From: Leptolinea sp964420995
GTDB taxonomy: Bacteria > Chloroflexota > Anaerolineae > Anaerolineales > Anaerolineaceae
NCBI GenBank assembly: GCA_964420995.1
Contig: CAYQUX010000007.1
Coordinates: 1 to 64,000 of the forward strand
Length of the DNA stretch: 64,000 nt
Direction of reading: 5' to 3'
Shown here piece by piece: positions 1-8,689 of this stretch. Positions within the stretch are counted from its first letter, which is position 1, and each line of letters starts with the position of its first letter. The notes under the pieces were generated by a model. It worked only from the letters and a program-made list of their open reading frames with translations. It had not been told where the DNA came from and made no database searches. Position numbers and translations under genes: made by a program.

Positions 1-116
1 ATCGTCCCCTCAATGGGGATCAAAACCTTGATTTCTCTTGTGCCCTCGGCAGAATACGGACATCGTCCCCTCAATGGGGATCAAAACCTTGATTTCTCTT
101 GTGCCCTCGGCAGAAT
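1..116. repeat. 61-bp tandem duplication including the tRNA 3' end
   Basis: Bases 1-55 are repeated exactly at 62-116, giving a 61-bp period. The last 15 bases of each unit are the 3' end of the tRNA-Arg gene (acceptor 3' strand plus half of the T stem), so copy 1 holds a truncated tRNA end without the rest of the tRNA. The unit contains two small hairpins: CCCC/GGGG with a 5-nt loop, and ATCAA/TTGAT with a 4-nt loop. The array may extend beyond the left edge of the window. Duplicated tRNA 3' ends are typical of integration scars, but simple slippage would also explain this. Confidence 0.85.
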
Positions 117-175
117 TCGAATCTGCAACCTTTTGCTCCGCAAGCAAACGCTCTGTCCAATTGCGCTACGAGGGC
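102..175 (-). tRNA. tRNA-Arg (anticodon GCG)
   Basis: The reverse strand folds into a full cloverleaf of 74 nt. The acceptor stem is GCCCTCG/CGAGGGC with discriminator A, the D arm is GCGC...GAGC, the anticodon stem is TTTGC/GCAAA around loop TTGCGGA, and the T arm is GCAGA-TTCGAAT-TCTGC. The anticodon GCG reads the arginine codon CGC. CCA is not encoded, so it must be added by CCA-adding enzyme. Most bacteria decode this box with an ACG (inosine) tRNA, so a GCG anticodon is less usual. A consensus promoter lies just upstream. Confidence 0.93.
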
Positions 176-207
176 ATCAATTCACGCGTCTTTCAACGCG
201 CAACCCA

Positions 208-236
208 AATATACCCTGTCAGACAGTAAACGTCAA
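208..236 (-). promoter_or_regulatory. Promoter of tRNA-Arg
   Basis: On the reverse strand a -35 TTGACG (231-236) and a -10 TATATT (208-213) are separated by exactly 17 bases. Transcription should start about 25 nt before the tRNA 5' end. Confidence 0.7.
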
Positions 237-273
237 GGCAAAGACGGGAGCCCCGGAAAAGACTCAGACAGGC

Positions 274-729
274 TTAATCTTCCTCCAGCAAGTGTGAGAG
301 AAACTCCGCGTCTTCCAAATCCTGAGTCCGGCCTGTCAACCGTTTACTAGTGATCAAACTGGAGAGATCTATATAATAAACCGGCAGATTTTGTTCAAAC
401 TTTTTGACCCGCTTTGGATACACTTCTTTAAACACAAGACCATCCATATCGGTCACAAAGACCACACGGGCCGGAGGGTAGCCCAATTGAATGGCCGTAT
501 CTGGCTCGGTAAAATCCGTCGTTTTCAATCCCAGAGAGTGGAATCCGAATTTGTCCAGCGCAGACACGATCCTTTTTCCATTTTGGACCGTAGGATTCAC
601 CCAAATATCCAGGTCTCTGGTAAAGCGGGGATGTCCGTGGGCGGCAACCGCGTACCCGCCGACGATCAGATACTCAACTTTCTCGTCGTCGAATAATTTT
701 AACAACTCCAAGAAGTCTGGTTGGAACAT
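274..729 (-). CDS. Nucleotidyltransferase-fold protein (DUF6036/MNT-like)
   Basis: A 151-residue protein with the nucleotidyltransferase hallmark: a GG pair (residues 24-25) followed by R-D-L-D-I (D39 and D41), which would bind the metal and NTP. Such small stand-alone domains are often antitoxin or toxin partners, or enzymes acting on a small neighbour protein. The ATG at 729 was chosen because AGGGA lies just upstream; the frame is open to 867, but that part overlaps the upstream gene. It overlaps the preceding small gene by 56 nt, which suggests translational coupling. The substrate cannot be read from sequence. Confidence 0.75.
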   Translation of the reverse strand: MFQPDFLELLKLFDDEKVEYLIVGGYAVAAHGHPRFTRDLDIWVNPTVQNGKRIVSALDKFGFHSLGLKTTDFTEPDTAIQLGYPPARVVFVTDMDGLVFKEVYPKRVKKFEQNLPVYYIDLSSLITSKRLTGRTQDLEDAEFLSHLLEED

Positions 730-877
730 TATCCCTGCCTGTGTAGTGCACCTGCCGGAGAATTTCCAGTTCAGCCATGCGTTCTTCGTAGGACCTGGTT
801 TTCCAGTAAGCCCAATCTCTTCGGCTTTCCTGTGGTTCGGCTTCCTGTACACCAGGTTGGAGGTCAATGAATGGCAT
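674..877 (-). CDS. Small hypothetical protein paired with the nucleotidyltransferase
   Basis: A 67-residue, highly charged protein with a W-x-K-x-R-x-x-E-E-R-x-x-x-L-E-x-L-R pattern near its middle. This arrangement recurs in small proteins encoded directly upstream of nucleotidyltransferases. It overlaps the downstream gene by 56 nt. The ATG at 877 is chosen over one ten codons earlier because a TATAAT sits 6 nt before it, implying a leaderless message. The two genes may form a toxin-antitoxin-like or modification pair; that is inference from layout and size. Confidence 0.6.
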   Translation of the reverse strand: MPFIDLQPGVQEAEPQESRRDWAYWKTRSYEERMAELEILRQVHYTGRDNVPTRLLGVVKIIRRRES

Positions 878-883
878 GGCCGT

Positions 884-889
884 ATTATA
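884..889 (-). promoter_or_regulatory. -10 box for a leaderless transcript
   Basis: TATAAT on the reverse strand, six nucleotides before the ATG at 877. There is no Shine-Dalgarno sequence between them and no good -35. Confidence 0.5.
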
Positions 890-940
890 ACAAACGTTGT
901 TGATCATACGCCTAACCTATGCCTTTCAGAGGACACCTTG

Positions 941-2077
941 TCAATACTGTGCAACAAACGCGCCAACCGTGGTGCTTGACCGGATCATTTCCTTGATATC
1001 TGCATATGGAATGATGACTTCCTGTGGTCCGGCGGCATAAGGTGCCACCATATACGGATCAAAACTGATTCGTAAACCAGTTCTGGTTAAATTCCAATTC
1101 TTGAAATTTTCATACCTGGGTGTCAGACCTTCAGGGAATAAGGGAAAATCCGGTTTGTTGAGACTCTTAAGACAGGCTTCGGAAAGGAAATTCAGCATTT
1201 TTGTTGAATTCATCAGGGTTTCATCGGGGGAAATTGGCTCGTCATGTTTGAGGTCATAATTGAACACCCGGAAATGGTGATTGGGATGAGCCGCGCCGGC
1301 TACCATGTAGTCAACGGAAAAACGAATACTGACCAATTCTTCTGTCAATAAAGGTACGTCATATCCAATCCACATAAAACTACGATAGTTGGCCATCTCG
1401 GGAGGAAGGTCAAATTTCACGAAACCCTGCTTAAACTCATCCATTTCGTGTACCACCATTGACCGCACTGCCTGATTAAATTTCGCGCCTTTCTCCATCT
1501 GCAACACAGGAATCTGAGCGTGAACTTCCATCAGTGGTTTTTCACTGGTTTCGGCCTGCATGGTGGATACGATGGACAGGTCACCCTCTGTCACGCTCTG
1601 ATCAGCTTCGAAAAAGATTAAATCACGGCCAATTATCGCAGCGAGTTTGTGAATATTTAGCCTGGCAACGGCTGCCGGTTCAATTTCAGCGCAACCGCTT
1701 TCCAGAATTTTAAATTGGTCTTCATAAAACTCGATAGATCCTTCCGGCTCCTCTTTTCCGCTCAAAAACTCAGTCCGGGTAATATCACGAATGGAGTAGG
1801 GGGGATTGTCACAGGAAACACCATTAACACGGTAGATATTCTCACTTATTTCAAGTTGGATTCCCGGTTTACTGGTTGTTGATGATCCTTTCTCAAGCGA
1901 TTCCACTTTGTAAGCCAGCCATTTTCCGGCAAAGTCTTGTAAACCTATCGGCAAATCTGTTGCCGTCGGTTTGATTTCATCCAGAGTACTTCTGATTGGA
2001 GCAAATCCGGAAAATAAAGTAATTGCCAGCAAGCCCGGTACCAGAAATCTCATAAAAATCTGTTTGTTTTTCATCAT
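941..2077 (-). CDS. Secreted DUF3298 (RsiV-like) domain protein
   Basis: A 378-residue protein with a hydrophobic N-terminal signal/anchor (residues about 5-28). The C-terminal half (about 190-370) matches the DUF3298/RsiV layout: a short DUF4163-like start, a G-x-A-H-P-N-H core where the chain turns, and a final strand region with YAAGPQ and IPY. In RsiV this fold binds lysozyme; here no transmembrane sigma-factor-binding domain is present, so it is more likely a cell-surface protein of unknown ligand. It ends the leftward cluster, 24 bp after the zinc-ribbon gene. ATGATG gives two adjacent possible starts. Confidence 0.6.
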   Translation of the reverse strand: MMKNKQIFMRFLVPGLLAITLFSGFAPIRSTLDEIKPTATDLPIGLQDFAGKWLAYKVESLEKGSSTTSKPGIQLEISENIYRVNGVSCDNPPYSIRDITRTEFLSGKEEPEGSIEFYEDQFKILESGCAEIEPAAVARLNIHKLAAIIGRDLIFFEADQSVTEGDLSIVSTMQAETSEKPLMEVHAQIPVLQMEKGAKFNQAVRSMVVHEMDEFKQGFVKFDLPPEMANYRSFMWIGYDVPLLTEELVSIRFSVDYMVAGAAHPNHHFRVFNYDLKHDEPISPDETLMNSTKMLNFLSEACLKSLNKPDFPLFPEGLTPRYENFKNWNLTRTGLRISFDPYMVAPYAAGPQEVIIPYADIKEMIRSSTTVGAFVAQY

Positions 2078-2101
2078 GTTCTTTTCATGGTTTAAATCGA
2101 T

Positions 2102-3169
2102 TTATTGCGGGTCGATGGAAACCACACTTCCAAAACCATTGACGGTGAGTTTCCACGCAGAACCCGGTTTTACCTGGCTATAAAGCTGAAAATCGGATGT
2201 CTCGTATTGATATTCATCGCCATTGGCAATGAAGTACAGAGTATAGCGTTCCGTGCGGCTACCCTCCCGGTGGGTGCCATCTGTAGTGACAGATGGCCAG
2301 TAAGCGTTCAGATCTGTACCCTGCGCCACCTCACTTGTTCCCGCGTGCCATTCATCCACCGTGTAAGAGCAGTACGAATCATAAATCTCGTATTTACAAT
2401 CCTGCACCACTTCAGCCACGCCGTTGCCTTTGTCCACTTTATATGGCTCGCCGCACACTTCCACTGAATTGCCAGAAGGGGTATCAGAGGTCTCCCTGAC
2501 TCGTTCCGAGCAACTTCCAATGGTTGCCCCGGAAGGGATTTGATCCTGCCAGTCATCCTTTTGAACCGGACCGAATTCTTCCATTGCGATAACACGTTCC
2601 CATTTTGTGGCATTAAGGCTGCCAATCAGGTCAGTGCGTTTGGCTCCAAGGCTGATCAGGGAAATGATCCCGATTACCAGCAGCAATCCCGCGATCACCA
2701 GGGCGATCAGGCAACCCGGCGACATACCTTTCTTTGGAGCTGGTGCCTGTGCCGCGGCGGCATTCAACGGGGCGCCGCATTTTGCGCAAAGCGGTGCGTC
2801 CGCTGGATTCTCTGTCTTGCAATTGGGGCATATTGTCTTCGCTTCGGCATCTTTTTGAAGACCGCCCATAACCTTTCCCGCTTCGCGGGCTTTTCCCTGC
2901 TTCAGATCACCACCGCATTGAGAACATATGACCGCGTCAGCCGGGTTGCGTGCGCCGCAAAATCCGCAATGAATATCCGGCCCTTTTTTGGCCTGTTCCA
3001 ATTTCGCGGCATCCGTGAGTAATTGTTCGTCGGCTTTGGATTGAAAGACCACATCTGTTGGTTGTGGGGAGCCGCAACTCTGGCAGGTCTTTTTCAAGCC
3101 CGGGTTGCGAGTCTGGCAATTCGGGCAGATCCATTCCAATTCAACGTAACCGAGGTCTTTTCGTGCCAT
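2102..3169 (-). CDS. Triple zinc-ribbon membrane protein
   Basis: 355 residues. Three zinc ribbons of the CxxC-CxxC type lie at about residues 15-35, 68-85 and 112-130, followed by an Ala/Pro linker, one transmembrane helix (about 150-172) and a C-terminal extracytoplasmic domain containing several Cys. The zinc ribbons would face the cytoplasm and the C-terminal domain the outside. A strong ribosome binding site (GGAGGAG, 5 nt) fixes the start. The family is unnamed; similar zinc-ribbon plus TM proteins are common in Chloroflexota and Firmicutes with no assigned role. It may sense or scaffold at the envelope, but nothing in the sequence proves this. Confidence 0.7.
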   Translation of the reverse strand: MARKDLGYVELEWICPNCQTRNPGLKKTCQSCGSPQPTDVVFQSKADEQLLTDAAKLEQAKKGPDIHCGFCGARNPADAVICSQCGGDLKQGKAREAGKVMGGLQKDAEAKTICPNCKTENPADAPLCAKCGAPLNAAAAQAPAPKKGMSPGCLIALVIAGLLLVIGIISLISLGAKRTDLIGSLNATKWERVIAMEEFGPVQKDDWQDQIPSGATIGSCSERVRETSDTPSGNSVEVCGEPYKVDKGNGVAEVVQDCKYEIYDSYCSYTVDEWHAGTSEVAQGTDLNAYWPSVTTDGTHREGSRTERYTLYFIANGDEYQYETSDFQLYSQVKPGSAWKLTVNGFGSVVSIDPQ

Positions 3170-3240
3170 TCAAACTCCTCCAATTTTTTTCATGCAAATC
3201 ATTTTTAATTATACGAAGTATGGCTGTTATTGCGTGTTTT

Positions 3241-4356
3241 TCAGGGAGAAGCAGGAATTTTTCCGAGCACCCGCATATCATCAGCCACCTGTACCTTGAA
3301 AACATCCTGCAGAGACGAGTTATCCTGCACGCGCATGTTGGTATCCTCCGCTGGTTTATCATTGTTCAGCCAGGCTTCGTTCCACCATGAGAATCCGATA
3401 AGCCTGGAATTCTTGCGGGCGGCCAGTGCCTTGATTGAATTGAAAGCGTCGGTAGTCCAATTCACGCGATTCGCTTTGGGATGATTATCGGTCATCCCAA
3501 ATTCCGCCACGATTACCGGTTTACCCGGTGCCATTTTGATAAAGCGATCGTAAACGGAATTCAGGGTCTGGTCAAAATCCGGCCAATCATTATCAAATGG
3601 GGTTTGCGCCCCGTAAATGCTCACCGCCAGCCAGTCAATGTAGTCGTCACCCGGATAGTAGTTTTCAAAATGATTCCACGCGGATTGCGGAACGTCCGTG
3701 CCATTCACATGGAAAACCCAGGAAATATTCTCGGCGCCTTCAATGCGGCATACATCGATGAGGTAGCGATAGGCATCACGGAAACGCTCGGGGCCATCCG
3801 GTTGTTCGTTATCCCCATAACCGCCGGTCACCCCCAGCCCATTCCAGACGCCGTTCCAGGGAAACCAGCGCCCGTTCATTTCGGTTCCATATTCAACCAG
3901 CAGCGGGTAATCAAGAGCTGCCGCGGTGCGGCACCACGCGCGAGTATCTTTATCAAAGGCTCCATCCACAATGGATTGAAGTTTGTATTTCCTTTCCGCT
4001 TTGTTCTGCTCGGTGGTGCTGCGCATCATCATCCGGATGTAAGGGAATGAACCGTGATTACGGATCCAGGTCACGGTTTCCAACGGGAAGGCCGGGTCAT
4101 TGGACCACTCGTGTGAGAAATAGACCCAGGCGGCCGTTTTTCCCGCCGCGATTTCGTATTCTTCCAGGTCAGCAAGGGTGATCTGATCCTCGGCGCCATC
4201 CAACCGGCCGGGGAACACGCCGTGGTACAGGCTACCGGCTGGCGGCAGGGGTATTTCCCCGGCGGAACGAACAGGTTCTGCCAGAGGAGAAAACGCGATA
4301 ATTCCAGGAAGAATTGCCACAAATAGAACCGCCAGAAAGCGTGCAGGAAAGTTCAT
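3241..4356 (-). CDS. Secreted GH26-like glycoside hydrolase (beta-mannanase type)
   Basis: 371 residues with a signal peptide (about 1-32) and a single (beta/alpha)8 domain. The acid/base region reads EYGTEMNGRWFPW (E159) and the nucleophile region VAEFG (E285), as in GH26 endo-mannanases. GISW/WW motifs near 213 and 340 fit the same barrel. It should cleave beta-1,4-mannan or a related beta-glucan outside the cell. It starts 4 nt after the stop of the DUF1232 gene, with AAGGGA as ribosome binding site, so it is in the comEC operon. Substrate specificity is inferred only at clan level. Confidence 0.78.
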   Translation of the reverse strand: MNFPARFLAVLFVAILPGIIAFSPLAEPVRSAGEIPLPPAGSLYHGVFPGRLDGAEDQITLADLEEYEIAAGKTAAWVYFSHEWSNDPAFPLETVTWIRNHGSFPYIRMMMRSTTEQNKAERKYKLQSIVDGAFDKDTRAWCRTAAALDYPLLVEYGTEMNGRWFPWNGVWNGLGVTGGYGDNEQPDGPERFRDAYRYLIDVCRIEGAENISWVFHVNGTDVPQSAWNHFENYYPGDDYIDWLAVSIYGAQTPFDNDWPDFDQTLNSVYDRFIKMAPGKPVIVAEFGMTDNHPKANRVNWTTDAFNSIKALAARKNSRLIGFSWWNEAWLNNDKPAEDTNMRVQDNSSLQDVFKVQVADDMRVLGKIPASP

Positions 4357-4360
4357 GAGA

Positions 4361-4750
4361 TTATTCCCTTTTGAACCAAATTGACCAGGCCACCCAGAGA
4401 ATTATACAAATCCAGAAGAGGATGATCAACACGCCAAACCACCAACCCGAAATACCCGTGCTTTCGGGTTGGGTCGCGATATTCTCACGCGCCTCATTAA
4501 ATATCTCTTCCGGAACAAGTTTGACCGCCAGGGCTATTCCCGCCGGTACCAGCAGAAGGTCATCCACGTATCCCAGCAGGGGAACAAAGTCAGGAATCAG
4601 GTCAACCGGGCTGAGGGAATAAGCGATCACCAGAAATATCACGGCTTTCGCATACCAGGGTGTACGCGCGTCACGATACACCACCGCCAAAATGTTGATC
4701 TCGGTTTTCAATCGCCGGGCTGTCTGTCTTAAACGGTCAATGAGCGCCAT
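4361..4750 (-). CDS. DUF1232 (YkvA-like) membrane protein
   Basis: 129 residues. The central segment YAKAVIFLVIAYSLSPVDLIP followed by PLLGYVDDLL is diagnostic for DUF1232, a small membrane family of unknown function. A second hydrophobic helix closes the C-terminus (about 103-125). The ATG at 4750 overlaps the end of comEC by 14 nt; the frame continues upstream inside comEC but lacks a sensible start there. The overlap points to translational coupling. Confidence 0.75.
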   Translation of the reverse strand: MALIDRLRQTARRLKTEINILAVVYRDARTPWYAKAVIFLVIAYSLSPVDLIPDFVPLLGYVDDLLLVPAGIALAVKLVPEEIFNEARENIATQPESTGISGWWFGVLIILFWICIILWVAWSIWFKRE

Positions 4751-7031
4751 TGGTTTTCCCAAATATCTGGACCATTTGTCCATCCATGATGATTTCCAAC
4801 CACCCGCCATCCGGAACTGTTGCGATACCCGGCATTCCCACCGGTGCCTGGTCTGTAGTAAGTACAATCCCGGCCTGGCCGGATTTTGGCAGTTCTTCCG
4901 GGTGATCCTGAATCAAAATATCCGGCAGTACAGAGGAAGATAACGCGGATGCGTCGTTCTCTGGTAATGCGCCATAACGCAGGTCCAGATGGTTGGTGCC
5001 CCACGTAATGGATAAGCGGCTTCCTTCTTCACGTACCTTTGCAATGTCAAATAGCGCTCCGGCCCCCAGTTCAAAGCGGGTCACAGCTACAGCATCCACA
5101 ATTTCAACATCTGCTTCCAGTGCCGCGGATGCAAGTTGAGATTGCACCCGATTACCTCCCGCAAACCCATTGCCAAGCCGCCATGCCGGCCGGTAACGCG
5201 AAAGCGCGTCAGCCAGACCGATCGATGAATTGGCCGATGGGTTGGGCAGTATCAGCGCACTTAACTGTCGATCAACCAATGGCAAATGACGGTCTACGAA
5301 GGCCGTAAGGTCCTTGTCACCGGGGCGGTTGGTGATCAGGATACGCTGACCATCTGGAGTAAGGATCAGGGTTGAAAGGTCTTTCCCCTGTCGAAATACC
5401 ATCAAATGCAATTTGCCGTCGGGCGAATGCGCGATCGCGTTGATCATCAAGACCAGCGCCGTGAATAATCCGATGTAAGATGCGGCCATTAAGGACGGTT
5501 TCCACCATTTCAACCACTTGCGGCCAACAACAATGGCGATTAAAAGCAAGGAGAGAAAAGCGGCCGACGGCCACAAATCAAGGTGCAGGTTGATTAAACC
5601 AATATTATGAAAAGGAGAAAAAAGCTCCACCATTTTTGTGGTGTAAGCCAACGGAATCCAGGCGATCATCCCGAGAATTTTTCCCAGGGGAAGCAGGATC
5701 AGGCCGGCCAGGGCAGCCACGCCGCCCAACAGCATGGCTGCCGGTTGAACCGGCAGCACTAGCGGATTGACCAGCATTCCGATCAGAGGGTAGGTATGAA
5801 AATGATAGAGCAGAAATGGCAGGGTAAACAACTGGGCTGCCAGGGTAATGATGACCAGGTCTCCCACATTTCGCCAGATCCAATTCTGAAAAGCGGGTTT
5901 ATCAGGCCCGGTCATGCGGGCAACCAGTGAATCATTCACCGGGGCGCCCAACAACAGAATTCCCGCGGTGGCTGCCACGGACAGTTGAAAACCGATATCC
6001 CGCAGGATGAGGGGATTGTCGACCACCATGATCGCAGCCGCCAACCCAAGAGTATTGATGGCAGCCTTAGTGCGCCCGATGGACCGTCCAATCATCGCCA
6101 GGCTTCCCATGATGGCGGCCCGGATCACGGAAGGGCTTGCCCCGGCCATGATCGCGTAACCCCACAGGAGAATTACAGCCGCCAGAATCGACCATCCCCT
6201 GGGAAGCAGACGGCTGGTGATCGCCAGAATTAAAACACTCAAAATTGTGATGTTAAATCCAGATATGGCCACCAGATGAGATGTTCCGGTGTTTAGAAAG
6301 GATTGTTTGAGACTGTCGGGTATGTCTTCATCCCGACCGACCAGTATGCCGCTCAAAAAGGCTGCCTCGGGTTGAGGCACCGTCTGCTCACAGGCCGCGG
6401 CGATCTTGTCCCTCAGGGTGTATATTGTTGACAGAACAGGGCTGCCCTGATTGCTCGCGGTAACCTCGACCCTGGGGTAAGAAAGGTATGAAAACACCCC
6501 CCGGTTTTCAAGGTATTGTTTGTATGAGAAATCCGCGCGTTCCGGCGGAGTCTCCAGACTGCCGGCAATCAGCAGAAGATCGCCGTACCGGTAGGAACGG
6601 CCGGCAGGAAGGAGGATCACAGCTTCACCTTCCACCGGTATAAAATCCAATCCATTCACAGAAATTTCCCGTGCCGAGACGGTTAGAAGCGTGCTTTTAT
6701 CATGGTTTTCTGTCGGCTGTGAGGCCAGTGCCCTGATAACCACCGCCGGATTTCCATTGTAGAATGCCAATTCGGCCGCGTTGAACAGGGGCTTTCCTGC
6801 TTCACCACGCAGCAATCCACCACAAAACGCGGCTGCCAGCAGGAACAGGGGTGTGATCAGGGTTTTACGAAACCGGGTGTACCCTGTAATCTTTGAAAAA
6901 AAGCGGTTTTCAAAGAGCGCCAGGACAAAGCAAAGGCTGCCCAAAACCGCCGCAACGGATTGCTGAATGGATATGACAAATGAAACAACCACACCGGTGA
7001 TGAAAGCAAGAGAAATCCAGAGAAGCGGCAT
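4737..7031 (-). CDS. comEC: ComEC/Rec2-type DNA uptake channel protein
   Basis: 764 residues. The N-terminal DUF4131 region has several TM helices (about 1-75) and a small beta domain, then the polytopic Competence domain (about 210-500) with the typical GTSHLVAISGFN and LxxxAAxIMxxxxP stretches. The C-terminal part (about 530-760) should be a metallo-beta-lactamase-like domain, but no HxHxDH zinc motif is visible, so it looks degenerate. ComEC carries single-stranded DNA through the membrane in natural transformation. No comEA or comF is seen nearby. It follows the methyltransferase gene by 18 bp. Confidence 0.87.
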   Translation of the reverse strand: MPLLWISLAFITGVVVSFVISIQQSVAAVLGSLCFVLALFENRFFSKITGYTRFRKTLITPLFLLAAAFCGGLLRGEAGKPLFNAAELAFYNGNPAVVIRALASQPTENHDKSTLLTVSAREISVNGLDFIPVEGEAVILLPAGRSYRYGDLLLIAGSLETPPERADFSYKQYLENRGVFSYLSYPRVEVTASNQGSPVLSTIYTLRDKIAAACEQTVPQPEAAFLSGILVGRDEDIPDSLKQSFLNTGTSHLVAISGFNITILSVLILAITSRLLPRGWSILAAVILLWGYAIMAGASPSVIRAAIMGSLAMIGRSIGRTKAAINTLGLAAAIMVVDNPLILRDIGFQLSVAATAGILLLGAPVNDSLVARMTGPDKPAFQNWIWRNVGDLVIITLAAQLFTLPFLLYHFHTYPLIGMLVNPLVLPVQPAAMLLGGVAALAGLILLPLGKILGMIAWIPLAYTTKMVELFSPFHNIGLINLHLDLWPSAAFLSLLLIAIVVGRKWLKWWKPSLMAASYIGLFTALVLMINAIAHSPDGKLHLMVFRQGKDLSTLILTPDGQRILITNRPGDKDLTAFVDRHLPLVDRQLSALILPNPSANSSIGLADALSRYRPAWRLGNGFAGGNRVQSQLASAALEADVEIVDAVAVTRFELGAGALFDIAKVREEGSRLSITWGTNHLDLRYGALPENDASALSSSVLPDILIQDHPEELPKSGQAGIVLTTDQAPVGMPGIATVPDGGWLEIIMDGQMVQIFGKTNGAH

Positions 7032-7049
7032 GGGTGTATAAACCTGAAT

Positions 7050-7652
7050 TTATTGCGGTTTCTTTAAACCGGGTATCAACATGGGGGTTCGCAGGCGATA
7101 CGCCCGGTATACATCACCGAATTCAGCCACCAGTTTCTTTTCTTCCACCATCCCACCTATGATGAAGTAGAGAATAAAAGCCAGGCGCAACGCCATACTG
7201 TTCCAGGTCATCACCGGAGAAGCCACCAGGAAGAGAATGGATCCGGTATAGATGGGATGCCGCACATACCGATACAATCCATCCGTCACCAGAATGCTGG
7301 CCGACGGATTCGCATCTTTTTCTCTGAGTTGTGACAGGCCGGAAAGGTAACCTAGACCGGTCTGTAATACCGCAATAGTGGCAATTATCAACCCGGCCAG
7401 TTGGATGAGAAAAACGGGGACATTCCAGGGAAAGGTGATCTCATATAACAGCCTGTCAGGAAGGATGACCGCCAGTGCCAGCACCGGTAGAAGACTGATG
7501 ACAGCGAAAATATTGTAGAAAAGGCGGTACCATTTATATTGTCTCCCCAATAGCACGGAAGCCATTTCTTTGATTTTCAAACTGGCCAGTTGGGAATGTA
7601 TCAGACCATACAAACCTGTCGCCAGAAGGATTAGCAAGAAACTAGTAATCAT
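7050..7652 (-). CDS. Integral membrane methyltransferase (ICMT/PEMT/NnrU-like)
   Basis: 200 residues with about five TM helices. The signature GLYRYVRHPIYTG near residues 127-139 and the C-terminal E-E-K-x-L-x-x-x-F-G-x-x-Y are the SAM-binding features of the isoprenylcysteine/phospholipid methyltransferase superfamily. The N-terminal half resembles NnrU-type proteins. The methyl acceptor is not known; lipids or prenylated compounds are likely. It is the first gene of the leftward cluster ending near 941, and is divergent from the rubrerythrin-like gene. Confidence 0.75.
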   Translation of the reverse strand: MITSFLLILLATGLYGLIHSQLASLKIKEMASVLLGRQYKWYRLFYNIFAVISLLPVLALAVILPDRLLYEITFPWNVPVFLIQLAGLIIATIAVLQTGLGYLSGLSQLREKDANPSASILVTDGLYRYVRHPIYTGSILFLVASPVMTWNSMALRLAFILYFIIGGMVEEKKLVAEFGDVYRAYRLRTPMLIPGLKKPQ

Positions 7653-7740
7653 AAAATACTCTCTTTAATTCTGATTCTACTTGAAAGAAAAAAGCACGTA
7701 AGGATATACTACATCCGGTGTGATATGTTTTTCCAGTTCG

Positions 7741-7769
7741 TTGACTTCACCATTCAGGGTTACTATACT
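7741..7769 (+). promoter_or_regulatory. Promoter of the rubrerythrin-like gene
   Basis: TTGACT (7741-7746) and TATACT (7764-7769) are separated by exactly 17 bp. The predicted transcript start leaves a leader of about 60 nt before the ATG at 7838. Confidence 0.75.
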
Positions 7770-7837
7770 GAATACACATTGAAGTGACATTCCGGGTTGA
7801 TCATAATTTCAATCGGTTCAAGTGACTGGGAGGAAAA

Positions 7838-8332
7838 ATGAGCAAGCAACTAGATGCCACAGAGTTTTTTAAAATGATGGCAGCCAATGAAAAAGCTGTG
7901 GCCGCATTTTACCGGCAGGTTGCCGGTGATGCCAAAGCCGGAGCCGCATTTTTTGAAAAGCTGGCCAAAGATGAAGATCGGCATTTCGACATCTACACGG
8001 CACTTCTGAAAAAGAATGAAGGCACCAAAGGTCTCTCAGTGGAAGTGTCGGAAGATCAGGCAGAGTATATTAAACTGCTTGTCGAAAACAATATGCTCAA
8101 AGACGCGGACAAGCTGCTTCAAAAAGCGGCAAAAACTACAGACCGGGATGAAATATTTGACCTGGCAGAGAGGGCTGAGCGGGATTCTGTTTTGTATGTG
8201 GAAGAATTGATCACTCTCTTCCCGAATATGCAAACAGAAGATTTCAAAGTAGTATTGAAAGAGGAAAAAGACCATCTGGCACAGGTGTTAAACCGCAGGA
8301 TGGAAAACAAGATGACTTCTTTGCGGCTTTGA
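7838..8332 (+). CDS. Rubrerythrin/ferritin-like diiron protein
   Basis: 164 residues, all helical. Carboxylate/histidine positions of a diiron ferritin-like bundle are visible: E18, a D-E-x-x-H motif (about 47-51), E114 and E-x-x-H (about 144-147). There is no rubredoxin C-terminal domain, so it is a short rubrerythrin-like form, probably for peroxide or oxygen protection in an anaerobe. GGGAGGAAAA just before the ATG is a strong ribosome binding site. It is monocistronic, with a consensus promoter upstream and a hairpin terminator downstream. Confidence 0.75.
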   Translation: MSKQLDATEFFKMMAANEKAVAAFYRQVAGDAKAGAAFFEKLAKDEDRHFDIYTALLKKNEGTKGLSVEVSEDQAEYIKLLVENNMLKDADKLLQKAAKTTDRDEIFDLAERAERDSVLYVEELITLFPNMQTEDFKVVLKEEKDHLAQVLNRRMENKMTSLRL

Positions 8333-8378
8333 AACCTGCTTTTTTGCCTGTTTCCTTATAAATAAACCCGGAGTGATA

Positions 8379-8412
8379 AAAGACGCGGAAAAATTCGCGT
8401 CTTTCTTAATTT
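8379..8412 (+). terminator. Rho-independent terminator
   Basis: A perfect 9-bp stem, AAAGACGCG/CGCGTCTTT, with an 8-nt loop and a following T-rich run. It closes the rubrerythrin-like gene. The rest of 8413-8689 shows no gene. Confidence 0.75.
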
Positions 8413-8689
8413 TACTCATCGTACTGTGGTTTATGCAAATATCGCCGGTACTTTTTTATACCCTTGTGACCACCCTTAATCTACACTCAGTTTCCGGATA
8501 TTCGCGAAGAAGAAATAAGGTTGTATTGTGAAATAAATGTCAGATGTGGGTAACCGGGTTATTATCCTGACAATGATTGCCAATGTTAAAGAGTAAAATC
8601 AATAGACACAACAAGCTTTTTGGAATTGGGTCATGAATTCAAGAAACCCTTGTCGTTTGCTCCAAATCGCAAAGAATTAGGAGGTTACC

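Noticed and set aside
730..867. N-terminal extension of the nucleotidyltransferase to 867
   Set aside because: It overlaps the upstream small gene, shows no family similarity, and a good ribosome binding site precedes 729.
491..979. Forward open frame of 162 codons
   Set aside because: Antisense to the nucleotidyltransferase pair, no ribosome binding site and no recognisable domain.
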